Assembly (NCBI GenBank): GCA_965221985.1
Contig: OZ244928.1
Coordinates: 3,162,001-3,226,000, forward strand
Length of the DNA: 64,000 nucleotides
Direction of reading: 5' to 3'
Origin: J054 sp965221985
GTDB lineage: Bacteria > Pseudomonadota > Gammaproteobacteria > Steroidobacterales > GCA-2729495
Every line of letters begins with the position of its first letter. Positions within the stretch are counted from its first letter, which is position 1. Both the position numbers and the translations under genes were made by a program. Of the stretch, positions 1 to 8,100 are shown one piece after another. Under the pieces are notes generated by a model, which ran no database searches, was not told where the DNA came from, and saw only the letters and a program-made list of their open reading frames with translations.

Positions 1-253
1 AATGAGATGCAAATTCGATATCGCGAAGCATCACCATGCGGCGGTAGCCACCGGATCTAGGGAAACTCTTACCCAAAACTTCTTGCGGCCGCTCAGCGTA
101 GCCCGCAAACCAGTCCGCATAGGCGCGCAGAACGCGGCCTGGCGTTCGTCGCAAACCCGGCCGCTCGGGGCTTTCTCCGATCCAACTCAACAAGACCTGG
201 ACTGCAGCTTCCGCTTCGGCGCGACTGGGCCGGCCTAATGATTCATCCGTCAT
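1..253 (-). CDS. folE: GTP cyclohydrolase I, N-terminal part (cut by window edge)
   Basis: The minus strand encodes 84 residues before the window ends. The helix-rich start (EAAVQVLLSWIG, ERPGLRRTPGRVLRAY) and the block MVMLRDIEFASH match the N-terminal half of FolE type I, where the next residues would be the zinc-binding CEHH. The family converts GTP to dihydroneopterin triphosphate, the first step of folate/pterin synthesis. The ATG at 253 overlaps the end of mobA by 11 bases, so the two are translationally linked and form the tail of a moaC-mobA-folE operon. The association is sensible because Mo cofactor also derives from GTP. The zinc and catalytic residues lie outside the window, so an active enzyme is inferred. 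Confidence 0.85.
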   Translation of the reverse strand, partial: MTDESLGRPSRAEAEAAVQVLLSWIGESPERPGLRRTPGRVLRAYADWFAGYAERPQEVLGKSFPRSGGYRRMVMLRDIEFASH

Positions 254-842
254 TGTTATTCCCGTGGGGCCGCCGGAGCCAGTCCGAGGGCCTGTTCATG
301 TTCAGCATTGCGCGATCTGTCGCTGGTTCCACCAAGAGTAGGTCCAGCCCCACTAATAAATCACGCGGCGACAGGGCGCCATCCTTGATGGATTCGCAAA
401 TGTCCGCTAGTCCATTGGGTTCATAAACCGCGCACAAAGGTTCCGGCCGGCCATCCGCGGGGCTGCGAATTGCCGTCGCCTGGCGCTTAGCATCCCGCTG
501 CGAGAATAATCCGTTCAAGGTTTGCGCATCCAATTGCGGCAAGTCGCAGGCCAGGACGCACCAAGCTTTGTCCGGTTCCGTGGCATGGGCAGCCAATAAA
601 CCAGCCGCCGGTCCGCGGGCTCTTGCGTCATCCAGTAACAGGGGAAAACTGGCACGCACAGAATCGTCGCGTTGATCTTCCCGCACACTGACGTAAAGCG
701 ACTCAACATGGGGTCGCAACAAATCTACAGTTCGCTGTAAAAGGGTCTCGCCCGCGACTTCTACCGCTGCTTTATCGGAACCGAAGCGTCGGCTCAGGCC
801 ACCAGCCATGACCAGGCCCATTGGAGGAGGCGCCGAGTTCAC
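243..842 (-). CDS. mobA: Molybdenum cofactor guanylyltransferase
   Basis: A 199-residue cytosolic protein. It begins with the nucleotidyltransferase signature GLVMAGGLSRRFGSDKA, which is the GTP-binding loop of MobA, and carries LACDLPQLD, the metal-binding Asp region of this fold. MobA transfers GMP from GTP to Mo-molybdopterin to make the guanine dinucleotide form used by DMSO-reductase family enzymes. Length is normal for the family. It overlaps moaC by four bases (ATGA) and folE by 11 bases, so the three genes are probably co-translated. A MocA-type cytidylyltransferase, which serves xanthine-dehydrogenase-type enzymes, is a less likely alternative because of the length and motif pattern. 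Confidence 0.88.
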   Translation of the reverse strand: MNSAPPPMGLVMAGGLSRRFGSDKAAVEVAGETLLQRTVDLLRPHVESLYVSVREDQRDDSVRASFPLLLDDARARGPAAGLLAAHATEPDKAWCVLACDLPQLDAQTLNGLFSQRDAKRQATAIRSPADGRPEPLCAVYEPNGLADICESIKDGALSPRDLLVGLDLLLVEPATDRAMLNMNRPSDWLRRPHGNNNDG

Positions 843-1324
843 GTGTCTTGTTCGGCTTGGTAGTCCGACTTGCCCCCTGACTTGCTGACCAAGCGCAATT
901 CGCTAATGACCATTTCTTGGGACAAGGCCTTGCACATGTCGTAAACCGTTAGCGCAGCCACACTCGCCCCGGTTAGCGCCTCCATCTCAACGCCCGTCGT
1001 GTGCGTCACTTTTACCCGGCAATCGATTACGACCTCATCGTTTTGGCCGGAAATATCAATGCGACAACTGTCTAAACCTAGCGGATGGCAAAACGGAATC
1101 AGCTCGTAAGTTTTTTTTGCCGCCTGGGTACCCGCAATGATGGCGGTTTGAAAAACTGGCCCCTTGGGCCCTTGAATTTCTTCATCTTTCAAGACCGACT
1201 GCACAGCGGGCGGCAATTTCACACGAACTTGCGCGTGAGCAACCCGGCGCGTGGGTGTCTTTTCGCTGATATCAACCATGGTCGGCTGATTACGCGAATC
1301 AATATGCGAAAGCTTCTTGCCCAT
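839..1324 (-). CDS. moaC: Cyclic pyranopterin monophosphate synthase
   Basis: 161 residues, normal for MoaC. Diagnostic blocks are LIPFCHPLGLD near residue 75 and TGVEMEALTGASVAALTVYDM near residues 110-130, which hold the conserved active-site His, Glu, Asp and Lys region. MoaC acts with MoaA to turn a GTP-derived intermediate into cyclic pyranopterin monophosphate. moaA itself is not in the window. The gene heads the moaC-mobA-folE set on the minus strand, and a membrane protein gene lies 14 bases upstream in the same direction. Confidence 0.93.
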   Translation of the reverse strand: MGKKLSHIDSRNQPTMVDISEKTPTRRVAHAQVRVKLPPAVQSVLKDEEIQGPKGPVFQTAIIAGTQAAKKTYELIPFCHPLGLDSCRIDISGQNDEVVIDCRVKVTHTTGVEMEALTGASVAALTVYDMCKALSQEMVISELRLVSKSGGKSDYQAEQDT

Positions 1325-1338
1325 GCAAACCCCTCAAT

Positions 1339-1917
1339 TCATGACCGCAGTTCTAAGCCCGGAATTTCCGGCGAGCGCTGAAACTTACCTTCTCTAAGTG
1401 TCAAATAAACCATGTGCAAAAAACTCACCAAGCCCCAGGACAAACCCACAACTACGCCGGCATCGAGTATGCCGCGCCAGGGTTGACTGAGTAATTGGAC
1501 CAAGATAACCGCAATAACAATGGCGAGTGTCCCAACCCAAGCGGCCATTAGCCCGCGCCGTTGAGAATGAAAGTAGCCAATACAAAATACCGGTGCGAGG
1601 ACCGCACGCAAGGCCGTGGGCTGCAATAACAAATAGAGAGTTCGTGCCGCCACGCGCGGTGAAAACCGGCATTGAAAGCCCCGATAGCCCTCAGCCCAGG
1701 CAAGAAAAACAGTATTGCCAATCAATATCACCCACTGCAAAGGGCTTAGGCCACTGCTTATTGCAGCGACGGCATAAGGTGTCAATCGAACAATGGCAAA
1801 CACCAGCACGCCGGCCACGCCCAAGACACCCCAGGCGGCCGCTAGCCAGGCCCATAGGGGACGAGAATCCGTGGTCGTGGGATGATTCACTTTATCTGGG
1901 GATACATCGACAGTCAT
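1339..1917 (-). CDS. Uncharacterised multi-pass membrane protein
   Basis: 192 residues with about five hydrophobic segments (roughly residues 22-45, 58-75, 95-115, 125-145 and 155-175). The N-terminal 20 residues are polar and probably cytoplasmic. I see no catalytic motif and do not recognise a named family. The ATG at 1917 gives the only sensible start. It lies 14 bases upstream of moaC in the same direction, so it may be the first gene of that operon. A role in cofactor or molybdate handling would be a guess from position only. Confidence 0.7.
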   Translation of the reverse strand: MTVDVSPDKVNHPTTTDSRPLWAWLAAAWGVLGVAGVLVFAIVRLTPYAVAAISSGLSPLQWVILIGNTVFLAWAEGYRGFQCRFSPRVAARTLYLLLQPTALRAVLAPVFCIGYFHSQRRGLMAAWVGTLAIVIAVILVQLLSQPWRGILDAGVVVGLSWGLVSFLHMVYLTLREGKFQRSPEIPGLELRS

Positions 1918-2027
1918 GCTTGCTGATATTATGCGGCCTTTTTACGGGTCAGAAGCGTGCAGATTCTCCGCTTCCCCATAGGCACCGCGATAAACTCAGT
2001 GTAACCGTCGGCGCGAGGATTCACTAC

Positions 2028-3440
2028 ATGGGCCGCAGTATCATCGAGAAACTCTGGGAGACGCATGCCGTTAAAGACCTCGGTGACGGTACGACCCTCA
2101 TTTACATCGACCGTGTTTTTCTGCACGAGCGGACGGGCAGTATTGCGCTCAAGGGACTCGAAACCGCCGGCCGGACTGTACGTAATCCGGAACAAGTCTT
2201 TTGCGTGATGGACCACATCGTGGATACCTTCGTTGGCCGTAGCGATAAAACCTTGATGCCTGGTGGCACGGCTTTCATCACCAGCACGCGAGAATCCGCC
2301 AAGGCGGCCGGTATCACCTTGTTCGATCTCGATGATGAACGCCAAGGCATTGTGCATGTGATATCGCCTGAACAAGGCATCGCTTATCCGGGTTTGACCC
2401 TCGTTTGCCCCGATAGTCACACCTGCACGCAAGGCGCATTGGGCGCGCTGGCTTGGGGTATCGGTTCCACGGATGCCGAACATGCCATGGCGACTAAAAC
2501 CCTGGTGGTCAAAAAGCCCGGGACGCTGCGGGTGCGATTTGAGGGCCAACTGCCCAGAGGTGTCAGCGCCAAAGACATGATTCTGGAACTCATTGGCCGC
2601 CATGGTGCAAGCGGCGGTATAGGTTACGCCATCGAGTTTGCGGGTTCGGCCGTTTCAGCCTTGCCCATGGAGGCACGGTTCACCTTATGTAACATGGCTG
2701 TGGAGTTTGGCGCTTGGACCGGTCTGATTGCCCCCGATGAAACAACTTACGAGTACGTACGCGGCCGGCCGTACGCGCCGGCAGAGAAGCATTGGTCTGA
2801 CGCTTTGGCGCATTGGAAGAGTTTGGCTAGCGACAGCGATGCCCAGTTTGATAAAGAAATTCTCATCGATGTGGGCGACATCGTGCCGCAAATCACTTGG
2901 GGCACAAGCCCGCAACACAGCATCGGCATCAATGGCCGCGTACCTGATCCGGCTGATGAGGCAGATCCGAACACACGAGAGCTGATGGCCAAAGCACTAA
3001 CCTACATGGACTTGAAGCCGGGCACGGCACTGGAGGGAATTCCGATTCAAGCTGCATTTATCGGCTCGTGCACGAACAGTCGCTTGAGTGATCTACGTAA
3101 TGCCGCGGCGATAGTTGCCGGTAATAAGGTAGCACCAGGCATAAAAGCCATCGTGGTACCGGGCTCTGGTTTGGTAAAAAAAGCAGCGGAGGCCGAGGGG
3201 CTTGACACCATTTTTACTGACGCGGGTTTTGAGTGGCGCGAGGCCGGTTGTTCCATGTGTTTTTTCGCCGGCGGCGAAAACTTTGGGCTAGAAACTCGCG
3301 TCGTCAGCAGCACCAATCGAAATTTCGAGAATCGGCAAGGTCCCCGCACGCGCACGCATATAGCGAGTCCGAGTACCGTTGCGGCATCGGCCATCGCGGG
3401 TCATTTGGCCGATGTACGCAAGACCTCGCCGGCCAAGTAG
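2028..3440 (+). CDS. leuC: 3-isopropylmalate dehydratase large subunit
   Basis: An aconitase-fold [4Fe-4S] enzyme that, with LeuD, isomerises 2-isopropylmalate to 3-isopropylmalate in leucine synthesis. The frame stays open upstream to 1527, but homology starts at MGRSIIEKLWETH. The ATG at 2028 has GAGGAT about eight bases upstream, giving 470 residues, the normal size. Visible motifs are CPDSHTCTQGALGALAWGIG, the cluster ligand loop GSCTNSR, and a second ligand pair in GCSMCFFAGGE. The usual sequence after the second cysteine pair is closer to LAMNPD, so this protein is somewhat divergent. No leuA or leuB is nearby, so a related hydro-lyase role such as citramalate isomerisation cannot be excluded. 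Confidence 0.9.
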   Translation: MGRSIIEKLWETHAVKDLGDGTTLIYIDRVFLHERTGSIALKGLETAGRTVRNPEQVFCVMDHIVDTFVGRSDKTLMPGGTAFITSTRESAKAAGITLFDLDDERQGIVHVISPEQGIAYPGLTLVCPDSHTCTQGALGALAWGIGSTDAEHAMATKTLVVKKPGTLRVRFEGQLPRGVSAKDMILELIGRHGASGGIGYAIEFAGSAVSALPMEARFTLCNMAVEFGAWTGLIAPDETTYEYVRGRPYAPAEKHWSDALAHWKSLASDSDAQFDKEILIDVGDIVPQITWGTSPQHSIGINGRVPDPADEADPNTRELMAKALTYMDLKPGTALEGIPIQAAFIGSCTNSRLSDLRNAAAIVAGNKVAPGIKAIVVPGSGLVKKAAEAEGLDTIFTDAGFEWREAGCSMCFFAGGENFGLETRVVSSTNRNFENRQGPRTRTHIASPSTVAASAIAGHLADVRKTSPAK

Positions 3441-3476
3441 GGGTGGCCCGGACACAGGATCGAGCAAAGCAACAGC

Positions 3477-4103
3477 ATGGAAAAATTCGAACAGTTAACG
3501 GCCGTGGCGGCACCTTTGCGCCGCATCAACATAGACACGGACATCATTATTCCCAGCCGGGAAATGAAGCGCGTTTCCAAACAAGGCTTGGGAGAGGGCT
3601 TATTTGCCGGTTGGCGTTATACGCAACCGGGAGGCCGGGAGGAAAATAGCGAATTTGTTTTGAACCAAGAGCCCTATCGAAATTCGAAAATCATTTTGGC
3701 AGGTGAGAATTTTGGCTGCGGCTCTTCTCGGGAACATGCAGTCTGGGCGCTACATGAATGGGGGATACGCTGCATCATCGCGCCCAGTTTCGGTGCGATA
3801 TTCCAGAGCAACTGTGTACGCAACGGCATATTGCCGGTGGTCTTGAAAGATGCAGTGATCGAATCCCTAGCCCAACAGGTGGCAGCCGACCCCGAGAAGA
3901 ATCGAATCAGCGTTGACTTGGTCGCTAAGCTCATCGCGGCACCCGACGGTCAATCCCACAAATTCGAACTCGCACCCGCCGATCGGGTGATGCTACTAGA
4001 AGGCCTAGACGCCATTGCCGTGACCCTGAAAAACGATGCGAAGATCCTCGCCTTCCGGGCGCGAGATCGTCAGCAACGGCCTTGGGTCTATCTCGATGCA
4101 TGA
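3477..4103 (+). CDS. leuD: 3-isopropylmalate dehydratase small subunit
   Basis: 208 residues, the swivelling domain partner of LeuC. The N-terminus has the typical INIDTDIIIPSREMKRV block, and GENFGCGSSREHAVWAL near residues 75-92 is the family signature that binds substrate carboxylate through Ser and Arg. The gene follows leuC by 36 bases in the same direction, so the two are an operon. Nine bases past its stop lies a very strong perfect hairpin that probably ends the transcript. Confidence 0.93.
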   Translation: MEKFEQLTAVAAPLRRINIDTDIIIPSREMKRVSKQGLGEGLFAGWRYTQPGGREENSEFVLNQEPYRNSKIILAGENFGCGSSREHAVWALHEWGIRCIIAPSFGAIFQSNCVRNGILPVVLKDAVIESLAQQVAADPEKNRISVDLVAKLIAAPDGQSHKFELAPADRVMLLEGLDAIAVTLKNDAKILAFRARDRQQRPWVYLDA

Positions 4104-4111
4104 GGATGCAT

Positions 4112-4188
4112 GAGGGTCGAACCGCGTTTTCCATAGGGTGATAGCAATAATATTGCTATCACCCTATGGAAAACGCGGTTCGACCCTC
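4112..4188. repeat. Perfect 37-bp inverted repeat after leuD (repeat-family ends)
   Basis: Left arm 4112-4148 and right arm 4152-4188 are exact reverse complements separated by a 3-base loop. The outer 13 bases read GAGGGTCGAACCG, the same terminus as the dispersed element family found elsewhere in the window, while the inner arm sequence is different. The position just after leuD suggests it acts as a transcription terminator or mRNA 3'-end stabiliser. Confidence 0.9.
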
Positions 4189-4499
4189 CCTCGCTCCCGC
4201 TGTACCGCAACCTAGCGGCGCCAGGACAGCGGCCCCGCCAATCACTCGAGCATCTATTCCCCGCTTGTGCATTAGATCCCATGCCGGCTAAAGCCTGCCA
4301 GCCTTATCAGGCACCACGACAGGCCCTTGCTTGTGGCGCTAGGCAAATAACCACTTGCGAATAAGCGGGTAAATACCGCCCATTTCCCAAGATTTCTTGG
4401 CAAAACGGCAGTACGTCACGGCTTAAAAGCCAGCGCTACATAATAATTTCTCCTTATTTCGATTCGCCCGCGATGCGGGATGCGTGACACCCAACAGCG
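4189..4499. other. Intergenic stretch between leuD hairpin and sensor gene
   Basis: About 310 bases in which I recognise no gene, RNA or clear promoter. It should hold the promoter for the downstream sensor gene, but no convincing -35/-10 pair stands out. Confidence 0.5.
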
Positions 4500-6413
4500 A
4501 TGATGGACCCGTTAAATCTCGATCTATCTTGGCTCGCCTGGCTCACCGCGGCGGGCCTGTTAATCATGGTCGTGGCAATTTTGCTGCTGTTGACCAGTCA
4601 CCATCCTCTCGTCAACAAGCCGCTCCATGGCTTATTCATGCGCGCTCCCACCATGCGCGCGCGTTTGCTCTTGGGTTTCGGCTGTATTTCGCTGATTCCA
4701 TTGGCATCCCTGGTCCCGTTAATCAGCCTGTATGCCGCAAGCCAAGTCCACAATGAACAGGTAGCGGCCGTGGATAGCCAGGTCGAGACTATCGCCAACG
4801 CGGTTCCTAAGCTGCTGGCCGAACGGGCTGATCTCGTCGCTGAGCTGGCAAAGCACATCAGCGCCGGGGATGACTTTAGCAAGTCCGCGCTGGTGGCTTG
4901 GCTACTGCGCCACCACGAAGGCAAGCCAGAAGTTACCTCCATGTGGGTCGCGCGCCCCAACGGCAGCTTGGCCGCGGCAACGGCGGCCGGCAATGGGTCC
5001 GTGAAAGCTTGGGACGGCCCAGTCGCGGGCGTGGGCGCCATGGACTATTTCCTCGAGTCCAAAGAGCAAAGCGGGCTTTACGTTTCCAGCGTACGCAAGG
5101 GCGTCTCGCGAGGTTCTCATCCCATGGTATTCATCAGCGCCCCGATCACTCGTGGCGGCAAAAAGCCTTGGGCATATCTACAAGCTCAGCTTGATTTGCA
5201 CAAGGTTTTAGGATTCATGCTCACACCGCGGGCCGCACCCGGCAACGCCCTCTTGCTGGCTGATCAAGAGAATCGAGTCATGATTGCATCGCCGCAGCTA
5301 GGTTTTGGGCCCTTCGAGAATATTGCGACCCATCCCCTTGTGACGGTCGCTAGTCGGCAACCACAAGCTAAGCCGTACAGGTTTTCGGGAAATGTTCTAG
5401 CCACCGGGAAATCCGGCCGGTACCTTGCCGCCTCTCGCAAACTACCCGGCGGCTGGCAGTTGTTCGCCGTGGCCGACAACTCGCCGGTGCGGAATGTCGC
5501 GCTAGTCCCACTATTCCTGGCTGCGCTCTGGGCTCCCTTGATGATTCTCCTAGCCCGCGGTCTTGCCAGCGTGTATGGCAAGGCCGTTGCCACGCCGCTG
5601 AAAAAACTCGATGAGTCCCTGGACGTATTCGACGTAGAACCCACCATGCGCGTCGTCCCGCTACCGCCGGCTGATGCACCCAACGAGGTTCGCGATGTTT
5701 ACGACAAAGTGCGTAATTCAATGCTTAAACGGCGCGAGTCCTACGACAGAATGATGGAAGCCGTCAACGAGGGTGCGAACCTAAAACGGCAGCTCGGTGA
5801 AATGGCGGACGAGACACCGAGCGATGATCCATCCGCCACCGGCAGTGAGATTAGCCCGGCGCACCTGGACACCTTCCGCGGTAAAATTGACCCGGTTACA
5901 AAACTGCCCGGCCGTGAACTTTTTACGAAATTCTTTGCCGAGGCCTGGACTCTTGGCGGCACGAACAATAGCGCCGTCGCACTGCTTCTCGTTGGTATCG
6001 GCTCCAAGAACGACGGCAGCTTGAAACTAGCCGCCGAAGCCCTAGGGGAAATCGGTGGCCGTTCTTTGGATCACCTGGCAAGAATCGACGTTAACGAGTT
6101 TTCTCTGGTCCTACCTGAAACCGACTTATCAGGCGCCCTGGCCGTGGCTGAACGGGCGCGCACGACGGTTCAAAAAGCTCTAATGCAAGCCTACGCCGAG
6201 CGCCGGCCAACTCTAAATCTCGCCGTCTCGTCGATTGTCCCGGTGGCCAACGGTGATCCGAATTCTTTCATCGAAGTGACGCGACGAGTACTGCAAGCCT
6301 CTATCAAAAATGGCAACGGCAATATTGCTTTCATCAATGCACAGGGCAAGATTCGGTTGGCTACCAACAAAGATCTTGCGGGCAGTGCATCAACCGCCCA
6401 TGCTGCCTCTTAG
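4500..6413 (+). CDS. Membrane sensor with Cache-like periplasmic domain and degenerate GGDEF domain
   Basis: 637 residues. Two membrane segments (about residues 15-35 and 55-78) precede a long extracytoplasmic region, probably a Cache-type sensor (about 80-335). A third hydrophobic segment (about 340-365) leads to a linker and a C-terminal GGDEF-like domain starting at DPVTKLPGRELF (about residue 463). Where active diguanylate cyclases have GG(D/E)EF, this protein has DVNEF (about 529-533), so both glycines are lost and cyclic-di-GMP synthesis is unlikely. It may bind GTP or c-di-GMP, or act through protein contacts. ATG codons at 4500 and 4503 are both possible starts. No partner gene is adjacent. 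Confidence 0.8.
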   Translation: MMDPLNLDLSWLAWLTAAGLLIMVVAILLLLTSHHPLVNKPLHGLFMRAPTMRARLLLGFGCISLIPLASLVPLISLYAASQVHNEQVAAVDSQVETIANAVPKLLAERADLVAELAKHISAGDDFSKSALVAWLLRHHEGKPEVTSMWVARPNGSLAAATAAGNGSVKAWDGPVAGVGAMDYFLESKEQSGLYVSSVRKGVSRGSHPMVFISAPITRGGKKPWAYLQAQLDLHKVLGFMLTPRAAPGNALLLADQENRVMIASPQLGFGPFENIATHPLVTVASRQPQAKPYRFSGNVLATGKSGRYLAASRKLPGGWQLFAVADNSPVRNVALVPLFLAALWAPLMILLARGLASVYGKAVATPLKKLDESLDVFDVEPTMRVVPLPPADAPNEVRDVYDKVRNSMLKRRESYDRMMEAVNEGANLKRQLGEMADETPSDDPSATGSEISPAHLDTFRGKIDPVTKLPGRELFTKFFAEAWTLGGTNNSAVALLLVGIGSKNDGSLKLAAEALGEIGGRSLDHLARIDVNEFSLVLPETDLSGALAVAERARTTVQKALMQAYAERRPTLNLAVSSIVPVANGDPNSFIEVTRRVLQASIKNGNGNIAFINAQGKIRLATNKDLAGSASTAHAAS

Positions 6414-6598
6414 CCTTCATTCGCAAGGTATTGGCACCGAAGCCCGCTAAGCGCCGCCTCGTCCAGACCGTGCCCGCGTTCTAGATAGGTCTCGAAACTG
6501 CCGTAGTCGCGTTCAATTTGGCTGAATGCCGCCTTACCCGGGAAATGATCGATCAACCCGTGGGCCGGTCTTTGAATGCAATTGCCATGGCGCTCATT
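6410..6598 (-). pseudogene. 3' remnant of a tyrosine-phosphatase-like gene
   Basis: The minus strand has an open stretch ending at TAA (6410-6412) that reads ...FSQIERDYGSFETYLERGHG followed by LDEAALSGLRCQYL. This resembles the C-terminal helix of bacterial Tyr/Ser phosphatases of the Y_phosphatase3 type. An in-frame TAG at 6599-6601 interrupts it, and only a short further open stretch (LLAAYTMSVCADEDDM) lies upstream. The active-site CxxxxxR region is absent. The stop overlaps the stop of the convergent sensor gene. Identification rests on a short tail, so it is tentative. Confidence 0.4.
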
Positions 6599-6730
6599 CT
6601 ACATGTCGTCCTCGTCCGCGCAGACTGACATAGTATAAGCCGCCAACAACATGTATGCGCGGTTTTCTCAACAAATCCAGCCTTCGACAGAATGAGAAGA
6701 AGGACGGAGGTTAGCGATATTTATGGTGTT

Positions 6731-6783
6731 GATGAATATGCAAGAGTTCGCAAAAAACTAATAAACTAATGACCGGCACCAAT
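6731..6783. repeat. Direct repeat, copy 1 (covers 3' end of CoA-transferase gene)
   Basis: Bases 6747-6783 are identical to 9243-9279 over 37 bases, and the match continues imperfectly upstream to 6731 versus 9227. Copy 1 includes the last codons of the CoA-transferase gene (IGAGH-stop on the minus strand). Confidence 0.9.
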
Positions 6784-7971
6784 CACGCCATCGGCCACAA
6801 ACGCATCGATATCCGCGTCGGAATAGCCCAAGGATGATAGAATTTCTCGAGAATGCTGTCCGGCCCGCGGCACGTCCTGCTGAATACCGAATCGATGACC
6901 ATCCATTTCCAAGGGCAAGGCGGGTAAATTGGCGGTGTTGCCCGCACGCGGACCGTCCGTCACCGAAATGGGCAGCAAACCCTCGCTGGCCAGTAGGTGG
7001 GGATCATCAAAGAGTTCTTCCGGACGTGCAATGGGGGCAAACGGCAAACCCGTCTTCTCTAGTTTTTCCATGAGCTCAGCCTTGCTATAGCGCATGAAAG
7101 TTTCCTTGATCACCGGAAGAATCCGATCCTTATGCGTAACGCGGTCGTTGTTCGTCGCGAGGCTGGCATCATTAGCGAGGTCTGTTAGCTCAAAGGCACC
7201 GCATAGCAGTTTCCATTGCTTGTCACTGACCACGCCCACGAACACCAAATCGTCATCACCCGTTTCGAACACTTGATAAATTGCCCAAGCAGACACACGA
7301 GCCGGCATTGGTGCGGCGGGTGTTCCCGTTACCGCATATTGAGCCATATGCTGTCCCACTAGAAAAACCGTACTTTCGTACAGAGAAGCCACGATTTGCT
7401 GGCCTTTGCCGGTCGTTTGACGCTGGAACAGGGCGGCAAGCACGCCCGTGGCGCCGAACATCCCGCCTTGGACATCGATGACGGAAGTGCCGGCCCGCAG
7501 CGGTTTACCCGGCGGACCGGTCATATAGGCCAGACCACCCATCATTTGCGCTACTTCATCTAAGGCCGTGCGATGTTCATAAGGCCCCGCCAAGAAGCCT
7601 TTTTCTGAACAATAAATCAGGCCGGGGTTTTCCTGTTTGAGCGTCTCGTAGCCAAAACCCAGGCGATCCATGGTGCCGGGGCGAAAATTTTCGATGAGCA
7701 CATCGGCGTCTTGCAGCAATTTCAGCACCGCTGCCTTACCCTCGGCGGACTTTAGGTCAACGCATAAGCTGCGCTTGTTGCGGTTATACATGGGAAAGTA
7801 GCCCGCGCCGGATCCCAATAATCGCCGGGTGCTGTCGCCTTTTGCCGGCTCGATTTTGATCACATCAGCGCCCATATCGGCCAAAATGAGTCCCGCCGCT
7901 GGACCCATCACCATATGAGTAAATTCAATGACCTTAACCCCAGCTAGGGGCAATGCCTGCTCTTGTGCCAT
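6766..7971 (-). CDS. Class III CoA-transferase (CaiB/BaiF family)
   Basis: 401 residues from ATG 7971, which has AAGG seven bases upstream; a GTG at 7974 is an alternative. The N-terminus (GVKVIEFTHMVMGPAAGLIL, ADMGADVIKIEP) is the family's Rossmann start. NFRPGTMDRLGFGYETL is the standard block, and the catalytic Asp is probably in TALDEVAQMMGGLAYMTG. These enzymes move CoA between carboxylic acids without a free CoA intermediate. It is divergent from a HMG-CoA-lyase-like gene. I infer the pair activates and then cleaves a branched hydroxy-acid such as 3-hydroxy-3-methylglutarate or citramalate, but the substrate is unproven. Its 3' end lies inside one copy of a direct repeat. Confidence 0.9.
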   Translation of the reverse strand: MAQEQALPLAGVKVIEFTHMVMGPAAGLILADMGADVIKIEPAKGDSTRRLLGSGAGYFPMYNRNKRSLCVDLKSAEGKAAVLKLLQDADVLIENFRPGTMDRLGFGYETLKQENPGLIYCSEKGFLAGPYEHRTALDEVAQMMGGLAYMTGPPGKPLRAGTSVIDVQGGMFGATGVLAALFQRQTTGKGQQIVASLYESTVFLVGQHMAQYAVTGTPAAPMPARVSAWAIYQVFETGDDDLVFVGVVSDKQWKLLCGAFELTDLANDASLATNNDRVTHKDRILPVIKETFMRYSKAELMEKLEKTGLPFAPIARPEELFDDPHLLASEGLLPISVTDGPRAGNTANLPALPLEMDGHRFGIQQDVPRAGQHSREILSSLGYSDADIDAFVADGVIGAGH

Positions 7972-8100
7972 CACAATGCCTTTTTCGTTATGCTTTTAGA
8001 TTGAGGGCAAAAGCCTAGAAGCCGCCCGGGAGCATTATGCCCCAGCGGCTGTCTATATGTGGACCAGGCGATTGGCAATTATTCGAAGGACAAGGAAAAG

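Noticed and set aside
1527..2027. 167-codon upstream extension of leuC, overlapping the divergent membrane protein gene
   Set aside because: It has no LeuC homology and lies antisense to a gene with a clear start; the ATG at 2028 has a ribosome site and gives the normal length.
1929..2603. 224-codon open frame antisense to leuC
   Set aside because: It mirrors conserved LeuC codons and shows no family features; a codon-bias shadow.
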